Assembly: GCF_008274805.1 (NCBI RefSeq)
Contig: NZ_CP022579.1
Coordinates: 2,852,001 to 2,916,000 of the forward strand
From: Oryzomicrobium terrae
Lineage (GTDB): Bacteria; Pseudomonadota; Gammaproteobacteria; Burkholderiales; Rhodocyclaceae
Length of the DNA: 64,000 bases
Reading direction: 5' to 3'
The translations under genes and the position numbers were made by a program. Below, in pieces: positions 50,873 through 59,054 of this stretch. The notes below the pieces were generated by a model that saw only the letters and a program-made list of their open reading frames with translations, did no database searches and was not told the DNA's origin. Every line of letters starts with the position of its first letter. Position 1 is the stretch's first letter.

Positions 50873-51750
50873 CAGGCGGCCCCTTCGGGATGGGAGGGAT
50901 AGAAGCCCGGCGCCTCGTCCGATGCCACTCCCCCCTCGGCGCTGCGGGCGGCGACAGGCGAGGGCTGGAGCACGGGGGCAGGCAAGGCGACCGGAGCGTC
51001 GGCGGGCGGGCGGAACGGGGAGCCCCAGGCCAGCAACTCCAGGCGCCCGTCGAAGTGTTCGATGATGGCGGTGCACGAGTCGACCCAGTCGCCGCAATTG
51101 ACATAGGTCAGGCCGTCCACCTGTTTGATTGCGGCCCAGTGGATGTGGCCGCACACCACCCCATCCAATCCCCGGGCTCGGGCGTGGCGGATCACCGCAT
51201 CCTCGAAGTCGAAGATGAACTGCAGCGCGCTCTTTACCTTGCGCTTGGCGTAACCGGCCAGGGACCAGTAACCGGGGCGACCGAGGCGCCGGCGCACCCA
51301 GGAGAGCCAGCCGTTGAGGCGCACCAGGGCGTTGTAGGCCACATCGCCGATCACTGCCACCCAGCGGTGGTAGCGGGTCACCTGGTCGAACTCGTCGCCG
51401 TGCACCAGCAGGAAGCGGCGCCCGTCGGCGGTTTCGTGGATCCACTCGGACTCGACCCGGATATCACCGAAAGCGACCCCGACGTATTCGCGCAGGGCTT
51501 CGTCGTGGTTGCCGGGAATGAACACGACCTGCTCGCCATGACGGGCACGGCGCAGGATCTTCTGCACCACCGTGTTCTGCGCCGGCGACCAGGCGATCGA
51601 ACGCCCCATGGCCCAGAAGTCGATGATGTCGCCGACCAGGTAGAGATGGTCGGCGGGGGTCTCCTTGAGGAAGTCGAGGAGGCGTTCCGCCTGGCACGCC
51701 CGGGTGCCCAGGTGGAGGTCGGAGATGAAAATCGAGCGGACCTTTGGCAT
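50872..51750 (-). CDS. plcP: PlcP-like phospholipase C (metallophosphoesterase, LpxH-like fold)
   Basis: 292-aa calcineurin-like phosphoesterase. The metal-site motifs are SDLHLG (about residue 10), GDIIDFW, PGNHDE, VHGDEFD and CGHIHWA. The whole layout, including RACQAERLLDFL, YVNCGDWVDSCTAIIEHFDG and the C-terminal Ala/Pro-rich tail, follows rhizobial PlcP, which cleaves phosphatidylcholine or other phospholipids to diacylglycerol under phosphate limitation. LpxH is the other family candidate, but the pairing with a glycosyltransferase and dgkA favours PlcP. A PhoB-like box lies just upstream. Confidence 0.82.
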   Translation of the reverse strand: MPKVRSIFISDLHLGTRACQAERLLDFLKETPADHLYLVGDIIDFWAMGRSIAWSPAQNTVVQKILRRARHGEQVVFIPGNHDEALREYVGVAFGDIRVESEWIHETADGRRFLLVHGDEFDQVTRYHRWVAVIGDVAYNALVRLNGWLSWVRRRLGRPGYWSLAGYAKRKVKSALQFIFDFEDAVIRHARARGLDGVVCGHIHWAAIKQVDGLTYVNCGDWVDSCTAIIEHFDGRLELLAWGSPFRPPADAPVALPAPVLQPSPVAARSAEGGVASDEAPGFYPSHPEGAA

Positions 51751-51773
51751 GGCGCCTAGGGTGGTCCCGCCAT

Positions 51774-51813
51774 GTGACCGCACCGTGGCGGGTGCGTGAC
51801 AAGGCCGTGACAG
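51774..51813 (-). promoter_or_regulatory. PhoB box: four half-sites at 11-bp spacing upstream of plcP
   Basis: On the minus strand CTGTCAC (51813), TTGTCAC (51802), CCGCCAC (51791) and CGGTCAC (51780) recur at exactly 11 bp. The first two match the PhoB half-site consensus (CTGTCAT, 4-bp spacer) almost perfectly, and the array points toward plcP, ending 23 bp before its ATG. No good -10 box is visible between the array and the start codon. Confidence 0.7.
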
Positions 51814-51892
51814 GTGAATATGTGGCGCCGGACATCGCCAGCCCCGGTTGCCCCCCGTAAAATGGCGGCTTTGCCCCACAGGAGAATTCCCC

Positions 51893-52567
51893 ATGACCCA
51901 GGACGAACTGAAGCGAGCCGTCGGCCAGGCCGCCGCCGACTACGTGGCGGCCCACGCCCCCCAAGGCGCGGTGCTCGGGGTGGGGACCGGCTCCACCGCC
52001 AACTGCTTCATCGACGCCATAGCTCCCTTCAAGGACCGTTTCCGCGGCGCCGTCTCCAGCTCGGAAGCCTCCACCGTCCGGCTGCGCAGCCATGGCTTTG
52101 CCGTGCTCGACCTGAACGACGTCAACGAAATCCCGGTCTACGTAGACGGGGCCGACGAAGTGAACGACCGTCTGCACATGGTCAAGGGCGGTGGCGGGGC
52201 GCTCACCCGGGAAAAGATCGTCGCCGCCGTGGCCAGCACCTTCGTCTGCATCGCCGACGCTTCCAAGCTGGTACCGGTGATGGGCAAGTTCCCCCTGCCG
52301 GTGGAAGTGATTCCCATGGCCCGGGCCTACGTCGCCCGGGAGCTCACCAAGCTCGGCGGTGAGCCGCGCCTGCGCGAGGGCTTCGTCACCGACAACGGCA
52401 ACGTCATTCTCGATGTGCACGGCCTTTCCATCGACGATCCGGTGGGCCTGGAAGCCCGTATCAACCAGATCGTCGGCGTGGTCACCAACGGCCTGTTCGC
52501 CGCCCGCGGCGCCGACCTGCTGCTGCTCGGCACCCCAGGCGGCGTGGTGCAGCACCTGCCGCGCTAA
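51893..52567 (+). CDS. rpiA: Ribose-5-phosphate isomerase A
   Basis: 224-aa enzyme that interconverts ribose 5-phosphate and ribulose 5-phosphate in the pentose phosphate (and Calvin) pathways. Signatures are [57 protein letters not shown] (Asp, Lys, Glu active site) and [22 protein letters not shown] 51893 follows CAGGAG. Divergent from the plcP operon, with 142 nt between the starts. Confidence 0.96.
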   Translation: MTQDELKRAVGQAAADYVAAHAPQGAVLGVGTGSTANCFIDAIAPFKDRFRGAVSSSEASTVRLRSHGFAVLDLNDVNEIPVYVDGADEVNDRLHMVKGGGGALTREKIVAAVASTFVCIADASKLVPVMGKFPLPVEVIPMARAYVARELTKLGGEPRLREGFVTDNGNVILDVHGLSIDDPVGLEARINQIVGVVTNGLFAARGADLLLLGTPGGVVQHLPR

Positions 52568-52628
52568 CCCCGATCAGCCCACCGCAACATTTCTGTCATA
52601 CTGGGGTGGTAGTTTCCCGGTTTTGATC

Positions 52629-52661
52629 GGCCCCGCCCGCCTTTCCGGACGGGGCTTTTTT
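52629..52661 (+). terminator. Intrinsic terminator between rpiA and phoU
   Basis: GCCCCGCCC and GGACGGGGC (with one mismatch) form a stem around CGCCTTTCC-type loop sequence, followed by TTTTTT at 52656-52661. It ends 17 nt before the phoU ATG, so phoU would need a promoter inside or just after it, or readthrough. Confidence 0.75.
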
Positions 52662-52678
52662 CCGGCAAGAGAGACCCC

Positions 52679-53380
52679 ATGCTCGAACACACCTCCAAAC
52701 AATTCGATCTTGAACTGGAAAGCCTGCGCACCCGGGTGCTGCAGATGGGCGGACTGGTCGAACAACAATTCCGCCTGGCCATGGAAGGCCTCTACTCGGG
52801 CGACATCGCACAGCTCGACCGGGTCATCACCGGTGACGCCCGGGTCAATGAACTGGAGGTAGAACTCGATGAGGCCTGCACCCAGGTCATCGCCAAGCGC
52901 CAGCCCACCGCCATCGACCTGCGCATGATCACCACCGTGATCAAGGCCATCGGCGACCTGGAGCGCATCGGCGACAAGGCGCAGAAGATTTCCAAGCTGG
53001 GGGTTCGCCTCTACAACCAGCACGCCTCGTTCGCCCCGGACGTGGAACTGCGCCACACCGCCGACCTGGCCTTGGCCATGCTGCGCGCCTCCCTGGACGC
53101 CTTCGCCCGCCTCGACGCCACCGCGGCCGCCGAGGTGGTGCACAAGGACGACCAGGTGGACACCGAGCACACCGCCATCGTCCGCCAGCTGATCACCTTC
53201 ATGATGGAAGACCCGCGCACCATCTCGCGCTCCCTCGACATCATGGCCATCGCCAAGGCGGTGGAACGGGTCGGCGACCACGCCAAAAACATCGCCGAAT
53301 ACGTCATCTACATGGTCAAGGGGCGCAACGTGCGCCACGCCTCCCCCGAAGAACTGGACCGGGAAGTCAACGACCACTGA
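52679..53380 (+). CDS. phoU: Phosphate-signalling protein PhoU
   Basis: 233-aa all-helical protein with the duplicated three-helix PhoU repeat: FDLELESLRTRVLQMGGLVEQQF, MITTVIKAIGDLERIGDKAQKI and, in the second repeat, IAKAVERVGDHAKNIAEYVIYMVKG, each with the metal-binding E/D-xxx-D pattern. PhoU restrains PhoR/PhoB and the Pst transporter when phosphate is plentiful. No pst or phoBR genes are adjacent in this window. Confidence 0.96.
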   Translation: MLEHTSKQFDLELESLRTRVLQMGGLVEQQFRLAMEGLYSGDIAQLDRVITGDARVNELEVELDEACTQVIAKRQPTAIDLRMITTVIKAIGDLERIGDKAQKISKLGVRLYNQHASFAPDVELRHTADLALAMLRASLDAFARLDATAAAEVVHKDDQVDTEHTAIVRQLITFMMEDPRTISRSLDIMAIAKAVERVGDHAKNIAEYVIYMVKGRNVRHASPEELDREVNDH

Positions 53381-53722
53381 CGCACACCTCTGGTGCAACC
53401 GGAAACCCAACACAGGCAAGGGTTTCCGGGGCATCGGCGCAGTGACGGCGCCGCCCCCATTCCGCTAGCATCGTTCCCCCCCGGGCGCAATACCCAGCAA
53501 GCAAATATTTCTCCGGCAAATTGCTGGCAAACGCTGGCGCAGTGCGGTTTTCCGGGCTATGCTTGCGCCACTCGGAGTCTTAAAGCCACCGTTTGGCGCC
53601 TGGCAAAACACGCCTTGCGGGGGTCTGTATAAACAGTCGGGTCTGACGGTCGTTAGCCTGACGACCCGGGGATTACCACTTGTCCTGAATCGGACTTCCA
53701 ATCTCACGAAGGAGATGTTTGC
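53381..53722 (+). other. phoU-hupB intergenic region with hupB promoter elements
   Basis: 342 nt without a supported gene. A 10-bp inverted repeat, CCGGAAACCC (53399-53408) with GGGTTTCCGG (53420-53429), follows phoU but lacks a T run. TATAAA at 53628-53633 is a good -10 for hupB without an obvious -35. In the presumed leader GGTCGT (53648-53653) pairs with ACGACC (53661-53666). GAAGGAGA precedes the hupB ATG. Confidence 0.5.
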
Positions 53723-54013
53723 ATGAACAAGAACGAACTGATCGATGCCATCGCCCAGGAAGCGGACGTCACCAAGGCCGCCGCTGGCCGCGTGCTCGAC
53801 GCCCTGACCTCCACTGTTGTGAAGGCTGTTGCCGCTGGCGACTCCGTCACCCTGGTCGGCTTCGGCAGCTTCAAGTCCAGCAGCCGGGCTGCCCGCGAAG
53901 GCAAGAACCCGAAGACTGGCGAAAAGATCAAGATCCCGGCCGCCACCGTGCCGAAGTTCTCCGCCGGCGCCGGCTTCAAGGAAGCCGTGAACAAGCCCGC
54001 CAAGAAGAAGTAA
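53723..54013 (+). CDS. hupB: HU-type nucleoid DNA-binding protein
   Basis: 96-aa histone-like protein: [21 protein letters not shown] at the N-terminus, the signature [28 protein letters not shown] with the DNA-bending Pro in the arm, [15 protein letters not shown] and a Lys-rich end (PAKKK). HU introduces bends in the nucleoid and assists replication and recombination. Ends ahead of a strong terminator. Confidence 0.97.
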   Translation: MNKNELIDAIAQEADVTKAAAGRVLDALTSTVVKAVAAGDSVTLVGFGSFKSSSRAAREGKNPKTGEKIKIPAATVPKFSAGAGFKEAVNKPAKKK

Positions 54014-54053
54014 GCGACGCTTGACGCCTTGTCTGGGCACCGCGGTGTCCAGA

Positions 54054-54091
54054 CAAAAAAAGCCGCATGGATCACACCATGCGGCTTTTTT
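54054..54091. terminator. Bidirectional intrinsic terminator between hupB and yggX
   Basis: GCCGCATGG (54062-54070), loop ATCACA and CCATGCGGC (54077-54085), flanked by an A run on the left and TTTTTT on the right; suits convergent hupB (plus) and yggX (minus). Confidence 0.93.
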
Positions 54092-54127
54092 GTTGCTCCC
54101 GGTCCGACCGGGAGACAGGGGCGAAGC

Positions 54128-54400
54128 TCAGGACTGCGGGGGGACGTAGCCTTGCACCTGGTCGGCGCCTTCGCCGAAGAAGTGTTTCTCCACCTGCTCC
54201 TGCAGGTACTGGCGGTGACGGGCATCGGCCAGGTTGAGGCGGTTTTCGTTGATGATCATCGTCTGCAGCTTGATCCACTGCTGCCACGCTTCCTTGGAAA
54301 CGTTGAGCCACAGCTTCTTGCCCAGTTCGCCGGGCATGGGCGGGAAATCGAGTCCCTCGGCTTCGCGGCCGAGCTTGATGCAGTTAACGGTACGTGCCAT
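54128..54400 (-). CDS. yggX: Probable Fe(2+)-trafficking protein YggX
   Basis: 90-aa cytosolic protein: [30 protein letters not shown] at the N-terminus and [23 protein letters not shown] in the helix bundle, the standard YggX layout. It protects Fe-S clusters from oxidative damage and is often cotranscribed or near mutY or argA. ATG 54400 follows GGAGGA; the frame is open for 14 more codons upstream. Confidence 0.95.
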   Translation of the reverse strand: MARTVNCIKLGREAEGLDFPPMPGELGKKLWLNVSKEAWQQWIKLQTMIINENRLNLADARHRQYLQEQVEKHFFGEGADQVQGYVPPQS

Positions 54401-54554
54401 GAAAATCCTCCGCGGATGTGTCGTGATGTAGCGCAGTGTCACCGCGTTGCCGCGGGATGAATAGTTGAGTGATCGCCTCGGGAATTATAACGGCCCCCGC
54501 CCGAGGCCGGGCCTTGATCTGTGCCGGGTTGACGCGCCGCGGGCCCGCCCCGTC

Positions 54555-55910
54555 CTACTCGGCGACGAGGGTCTTGACCATCACCTTGGAGCGGCGCTGG
54601 TAGTTGTACATCAGGCGCTTCTCGTCGGGCAGCTCGTCCACCGACGCGAGAGCGAAGCCCCGTTCGAGGAACCAGTGGGAGGTGCGGGTAGTGAGCACGA
54701 ACAACCGCGACACCCCCGCCACCCGGGCCTGCTGCTCGATGTGGTGCATCAGCCGCTCGCCGTAGCCCCAGCGCCGGTGATCCGGATTCACCGCCAGGCA
54801 GGCCAGTTCGGCCATGCCGTTGCCGTAGGGGTAGAGGGCGGCGCAACCGACGATCAGGCCGTCGTGCTCAATCACCGAGAAGCGGTTGATCTCGCGTTCG
54901 AACAGCTCCCGGGGGCGGGGCACCAGGGTACCGTCGTTTTCCAGGGGCTCGATGATCGAGAGCAGGCCACCGATATCGTCAGGCTTGGCCACGCGCAGCA
55001 CGTCGAGGGATTCCCGGGTGATCACGGTGCCCACCCCATCGTGGGTGAACAGCTCCTGAAGCAACGCGCCGTCATCGGTGTAGCCGATAATATGCACCCG
55101 CTTGACGCCGCGCCGGCTGGCGCGTACGGCACAGGGCAGGTAGCGCTTGAGGTCCGGGGAGAGCCAGTCGCCGACCCGCATCAGCTGCTCGGCAGCATCC
55201 GCGGTCAGCTCGTCGAGCAGCTTGCCTTCGGCATCCGACGCCCCCTGGCTGTCCGTGAGGTAGATCAGCTTGTCGGCCCCCACCGCCACCGCCACCGCCT
55301 CGGCCACATCTTCCATGCCCAGGTTGAAGATCTCGCCGGTGGGCGAGGCGCCGATGTTCGACAGCAGCACGATGTTGCCCAGGCCCAGCTGGGCCTTGAT
55401 GCCCTCGCCGTCGATCTTGCGCACGGCCCCGGTGTACTGCAGGTCCACGCCATCGAGCACCCCCACCGGCCGGGCGGTAATGAAATTGCCGCCGACCACC
55501 CGGATGGTGCTGCCGGCCATCGGCGTGTTGGGCAAGCCTTGCGAGAGCAGGGCCTCGATTTCCAGGTAGACGCTGCCCACGGCGTCGATGACGCAATCCA
55601 GGGTGGCGGCGTCGGTGACCCGGTAGTTGCCCTGATAGCGCGGCTCGATGCCCTTTTCGCGCAATTCCTCGTCGATCTGCGGCCGTGCCCCGTGCACCAG
55701 CACCAGGCGTACCCCCAGGCTGGCGAGCAGGTTCACGTCGTAGGCGAAGGTCTTCGCCAGGGGGCCGGAAATGGCCTTGCCGCCAAAACCGACCACGAAG
55801 GTCTTACCGCGAAAGCCATTGACGTAGGGCGCCACCGAACGGAACCAGGCGACGAAATTTTCGGAATGCTGGGATGGCAGGGACTTCGGGAGTTCGGACG
55901 AGCCGGACAT
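54555..55910 (-). CDS. argA: Amino-acid N-acetyltransferase (N-acetylglutamate synthase)
   Basis: 451-aa enzyme for the first step of arginine synthesis. The N-terminal amino-acid-kinase-like domain has FVVGFGGKAISG, LVLVHGARPQIDEEL and NIVLLSNIGASPTGEIFNL; the C-terminal GNAT domain has AELACLAVNPDHRRWGYGERLM and LFVLTTRTSHWFLERGF. Starts at ATG 55910 (MSGSSELPKSL); 28 more codons are open upstream. Confidence 0.96.
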   Translation of the reverse strand: MSGSSELPKSLPSQHSENFVAWFRSVAPYVNGFRGKTFVVGFGGKAISGPLAKTFAYDVNLLASLGVRLVLVHGARPQIDEELREKGIEPRYQGNYRVTDAATLDCVIDAVGSVYLEIEALLSQGLPNTPMAGSTIRVVGGNFITARPVGVLDGVDLQYTGAVRKIDGEGIKAQLGLGNIVLLSNIGASPTGEIFNLGMEDVAEAVAVAVGADKLIYLTDSQGASDAEGKLLDELTADAAEQLMRVGDWLSPDLKRYLPCAVRASRRGVKRVHIIGYTDDGALLQELFTHDGVGTVITRESLDVLRVAKPDDIGGLLSIIEPLENDGTLVPRPRELFEREINRFSVIEHDGLIVGCAALYPYGNGMAELACLAVNPDHRRWGYGERLMHHIEQQARVAGVSRLFVLTTRTSHWFLERGFALASVDELPDEKRLMYNYQRRSKVMVKTLVAE

Positions 55911-56050
55911 GGGGGCCTCGTGGTGAGCGGATAGACGGGGCGAACTGAGGGAACCGGCTGGGGCGCGGACGGCACGCCGCAGCGCAGCAATCAAGGCGGG
56001 ATTCTAGCGCCAAACCCGGCCGTACCGCAGGATCTCGGCACCCCCGGGAA

Positions 56051-57541
56051 TCAACCGGCGCTGTCGTCGAGGGCCGCCTCCAGGCGCTTGACCACCGTCT
56101 TCAGCACCTTGATGCGGGCGAAGTTCTTGTCCTCGGCCTCCACCAGGGTCCACGGCGCCACCTCGGTGGAGGTACGGTCCACCATCTGGCACACGGCGGT
56201 TTCGTAGGCATCCCACTTTTCCCGGTTGCGCCAGTCCTCGTCGGTGATCTTGAAGTTCTTGAAGCGGGTTTCCTCCCGCTCCTTGAAGCGCCGGTACTGC
56301 TCGTCCTTGGAGATGGACAGCCAGAACTTCACCACCACCGCGCCATGGCGCACCAACTGATCCTCGAAGTCGTTGATCTCGCTGTAGGCGCGCATCCAGT
56401 CGGCCTCGGCGCACAGCCCCTCGATCCGCTCCACCAGCACCCGGCCGTACCAGGAGCGGTCGAACACGGTGACCCGGCCATGGCCGGGCACGTGCCGCCA
56501 GAAGCGCCACAGGTAGGGCTGCTCCCGTTCCTCCTCGGTGGGGGCACCGATCGGCACCACCCGGTAGCTGCGCGCGTCCAGGGCGCCGGTGATGCGCCGG
56601 ATGGCGCCGCCCTTGCCGGCGGCGTCGTTGCCTTCGAACACCAGCACCAGGGAGCGCTTGGCGAAGCGCTCGTCGCGCACCAGCTGGTTGAGCCGCCCCT
56701 GCCAGCGCGCCAGCTCGCTGGCATAGGACTTCTTCGCCAGCTTCCGCGACAGATCCAGGGCGGTCAGCACGTTGGCGCCCGAGGGCACCGGCAGCAGCGG
56801 CGCGGCGGCAATGCGCAGGGTCGTATCGGGCTGGGCCAGGCGGCGGCGGATGGCGGCAGCCAGCAGCCGCCCCACGGTCAGGGCGCGGAAACGGGGATCG
56901 AAGCCATCCACGGCCACCCAGGGGGCTTGGGCGGTACTGGTCCGGCGCAGCACGTACTCGGCCATGCGGTGGTAGCGATCGTAATTCTCGAAGCGCCACC
57001 AGTCCTGCTCGGTGATGCGCCAAGCCGTCTTGGGATCCTTCGCCAGGGTCTTCAGGCGTCGTTTCTGGTTGTCCCGGGAGAGGTGGAACCAGAACTTGAG
57101 GATCAGCGCCCCCTCGTCGGCGAGCATCTTCTCGAAGCGCAGGATGCGCTCCAGATGGTGGGCCGCGGCCTCGCGCTTGAGATCCTTGCGCACCCAGCCG
57201 GTGATCGGCTCGGCGTACCAGTTGCCGAAGAACACGCCGATCCGCCCCTTGCCCGGCAGGGCGCGCCAGTAGCGCCACATGGTCGGGCGTTGGCGTTCCT
57301 CGTCGCTGGGATCGCCGAAGCCTACAGTGTGGATGTGGCGCGGATCCATCCAGGCGTTGAGCAGGTTCACCGTCTCGCCCTTGCCGGCACCGTCCAGGCC
57401 GTTGACCAGGATCAGCACGGGAAAGCGGCGGGAGGTGAGCAGGTCGTACTGCAGATCGAGCAGTTCGGCGCGCAGCTGCGGCGCCTCGGCGTCGTAGGCG
57501 GCCTTGTCGATACGCTGGCCGAGTTCGGCGGATTCGAACAT
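56051..57541 (-). CDS. pap: Polyphosphate:AMP phosphotransferase (two-domain PPK2, class II)
   Basis: 496 aa made of two fused PPK2 domains. Each has a P-loop (GLDGAGKGETVN near 48-59 and GNDAAGKGGAIR near 303-314) and the lid/R-W motifs (FFGNWYAEPITG; VFDRSWYGRVLVERIEG). The second is complete (Walker B IEGLCAEADWMRAYSEINDFE) while the first looks divergent. This family phosphorylates AMP to ADP with polyphosphate. ATG 57541 follows GGGAGG. It links polyphosphate to nucleotide pools, relevant to the nearby phoU and plcP genes. Confidence 0.93.
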   Translation of the reverse strand: MFESAELGQRIDKAAYDAEAPQLRAELLDLQYDLLTSRRFPVLILVNGLDGAGKGETVNLLNAWMDPRHIHTVGFGDPSDEERQRPTMWRYWRALPGKGRIGVFFGNWYAEPITGWVRKDLKREAAAHHLERILRFEKMLADEGALILKFWFHLSRDNQKRRLKTLAKDPKTAWRITEQDWWRFENYDRYHRMAEYVLRRTSTAQAPWVAVDGFDPRFRALTVGRLLAAAIRRRLAQPDTTLRIAAAPLLPVPSGANVLTALDLSRKLAKKSYASELARWQGRLNQLVRDERFAKRSLVLVFEGNDAAGKGGAIRRITGALDARSYRVVPIGAPTEEEREQPYLWRFWRHVPGHGRVTVFDRSWYGRVLVERIEGLCAEADWMRAYSEINDFEDQLVRHGAVVVKFWLSISKDEQYRRFKEREETRFKNFKITDEDWRNREKWDAYETAVCQMVDRTSTEVAPWTLVEAEDKNFARIKVLKTVVKRLEAALDDSAG

Positions 57542-57649
57542 CACAACCTCCCGACAATGAACGACGGCGACGCAGCGATCAGCCGCCCCGCCTCAGCATG
57601 TCCGAACGCCACCGCCCCTCTTGGGCCGGGCCGTCCTGCTCACGGCAGA

Positions 57650-58408
57650 TTAGCGGAAATCGCCGCGCAGCGCGTGCAAGGCAGCCAGGGCCGTGAGCGC
57701 CGCCGTTTCGGTACGCAGGACGCGAGGGCCGAGGCGCAGGCCGACGAACCCGGCGGCACGGGCCACCGCTTCCTCCTCCGGATCGAGGCCGCCCTCGGCC
57801 CCGACCAAAAGATCGATCTGCTCCCCCGGGGGCAACTGGTCCAGGGTAGTGCCGCCCAGAGGGTCGAGCATCAGGCGCAGGCGCGGGCCATGGGCGGAGG
57901 CGGGCTCCCCCAGGGCCGCAGCCAGGGAGGCGATCGGTGCCACTTCCGGCACCTTGTTGCGGCCGCATTGCTCGCAGGCCGACACGGCCACACCCTGCCA
58001 GTGGGCCACCCGCTTGGCGGCCCGCTCGCCGGACAGGCGCACCACGCTGCGCCGGCTATCCACCGGCACGATGCGCGCCACCCCCAGCTCCACCGCCTTC
58101 TGCACCGTGTAGTCCATCTTGTCGGCGGATTGCAGGGCCTGGTACAGGGTCAGGATCAGGCGCGACTCCCGGTCGGTACCGGTTTCTTCGAGCACGTCCA
58201 CCCGGGCATCGCGCTTGCCGATCTCGCTCAGCACGGCGCGATATTCGCGGCCGGCGCCATCGAACAGCAGCACTTCGTCGCCGACGGCCAGGCGCAGCAC
58301 CCGGGCGGCGTGATGGGCGGCTTCGTCGGGCAGCGTAAAGGACGTACCGGGGACGAGGCGGCCAGCGACGTCGGCGGAAACAGGGCAGTGGAATCGGGGA
58401 AGGGCCAT
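57650..58408 (-). CDS. rsmE: 16S rRNA (uracil1498-N3)-methyltransferase
   Basis: 252-aa SPOUT-class methyltransferase. An N-terminal PUA-like domain (HHAARVLRLAVGDEVLLFDGAGREY) is followed by the SAM-binding knot: YTVQKAVELGVARIVPVDSRRSVV, LLVGAEGGLDPEEE and LGPRVLRTETAALTALAAL. It methylates U1498 in the 30S decoding region. ATG 58408 is used; the opposite-strand thioredoxin-like gene begins 56 nt away. Confidence 0.96.
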   Translation of the reverse strand: MALPRFHCPVSADVAGRLVPGTSFTLPDEAAHHAARVLRLAVGDEVLLFDGAGREYRAVLSEIGKRDARVDVLEETGTDRESRLILTLYQALQSADKMDYTVQKAVELGVARIVPVDSRRSVVRLSGERAAKRVAHWQGVAVSACEQCGRNKVPEVAPIASLAAALGEPASAHGPRLRLMLDPLGGTTLDQLPPGEQIDLLVGAEGGLDPEEEAVARAAGFVGLRLGPRVLRTETAALTALAALHALRGDFR

Positions 58409-58463
58409 GGATGCTATTATCGCCCGAACCCCCACGCCGCCCCTACCCCCACGCCTCACCGCC

Positions 58464-59018
58464 ATGGCCTCCCTGCACCCTCCCCTTTGCGATTTCGGCT
58501 GGCACGCCCCCGACTTCGACCTGCCCGGCACCGACGGGCAACGCCACACCCTGGCTTCCCTGCGCGGCCCCAAGGGGCTGGTGATCGTCTTCATCTGCAA
58601 CCATTGCCCCTTCGTCCAGGCCATCGCCGCGCGACTCGTGCGCGACGCCCGGGACTTGCAGGCCAAGGGCATTGGCTTTGCCGCCATTTCCAGCAACGAC
58701 GTGGTCTCCTACCCGGAGGACGGTTTTGTCGAGATGGGCGATTTCGCCCGCCACCACGGCTTTCCCTTCCCCTACCTGTTCGACGAGGACCAGTCGGTGG
58801 CCCGGGCCTATGGTGCGGTGTGCACCCCGGACTTCTTCGGTTTCAATGCCGACCTCGCACTGCAGTACCGGGGACGCCTCGACGACACCGGCCGGGGCCA
58901 GCCCAAACCCGATGCCCGGCGCGAACTGTTCGAGGCCATGGTCCAGGTGGCCGACACCGGCCGCGGCCCTGCCGAGCAGATCGCCAGCATCGGCTGCTCG
59001 CTGAAGTGGAAGGTCTGA
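58464..59018 (+). CDS. Thioredoxin-like (AhpC/TSA, redoxin family) protein
   Basis: 184-aa thioredoxin-fold protein with CNHCPFVQAIAARLVRDA at about residues 53-70: a CxxC active site of CNHC type. FDLPGTDGQRHTLASL and DQSVARAYGAVCTPDFFGF (cis-Pro region) complete the peroxiredoxin-like pattern. No signal peptide. This group is common next to rsmE or tpx-like genes and its partner is unknown. ATG 58464 avoids overlap with rsmE. Confidence 0.88.
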   Translation: MASLHPPLCDFGWHAPDFDLPGTDGQRHTLASLRGPKGLVIVFICNHCPFVQAIAARLVRDARDLQAKGIGFAAISSNDVVSYPEDGFVEMGDFARHHGFPFPYLFDEDQSVARAYGAVCTPDFFGFNADLALQYRGRLDDTGRGQPKPDARRELFEAMVQVADTGRGPAEQIASIGCSLKWKV

Positions 59019-59054
59019 TGCCCCACCCAGCGCCCCACGCCCGGAGTCGCCGCA

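Noticed and set aside
52593-52599. Single perfect PhoB half-site CTGTCAT upstream of phoU
   Set aside because: The neighbouring 11-bp positions match poorly (CCGCAAC upstream, GGGTGGT downstream), and an intrinsic terminator lies between it and phoU, so I do not call a functional box.
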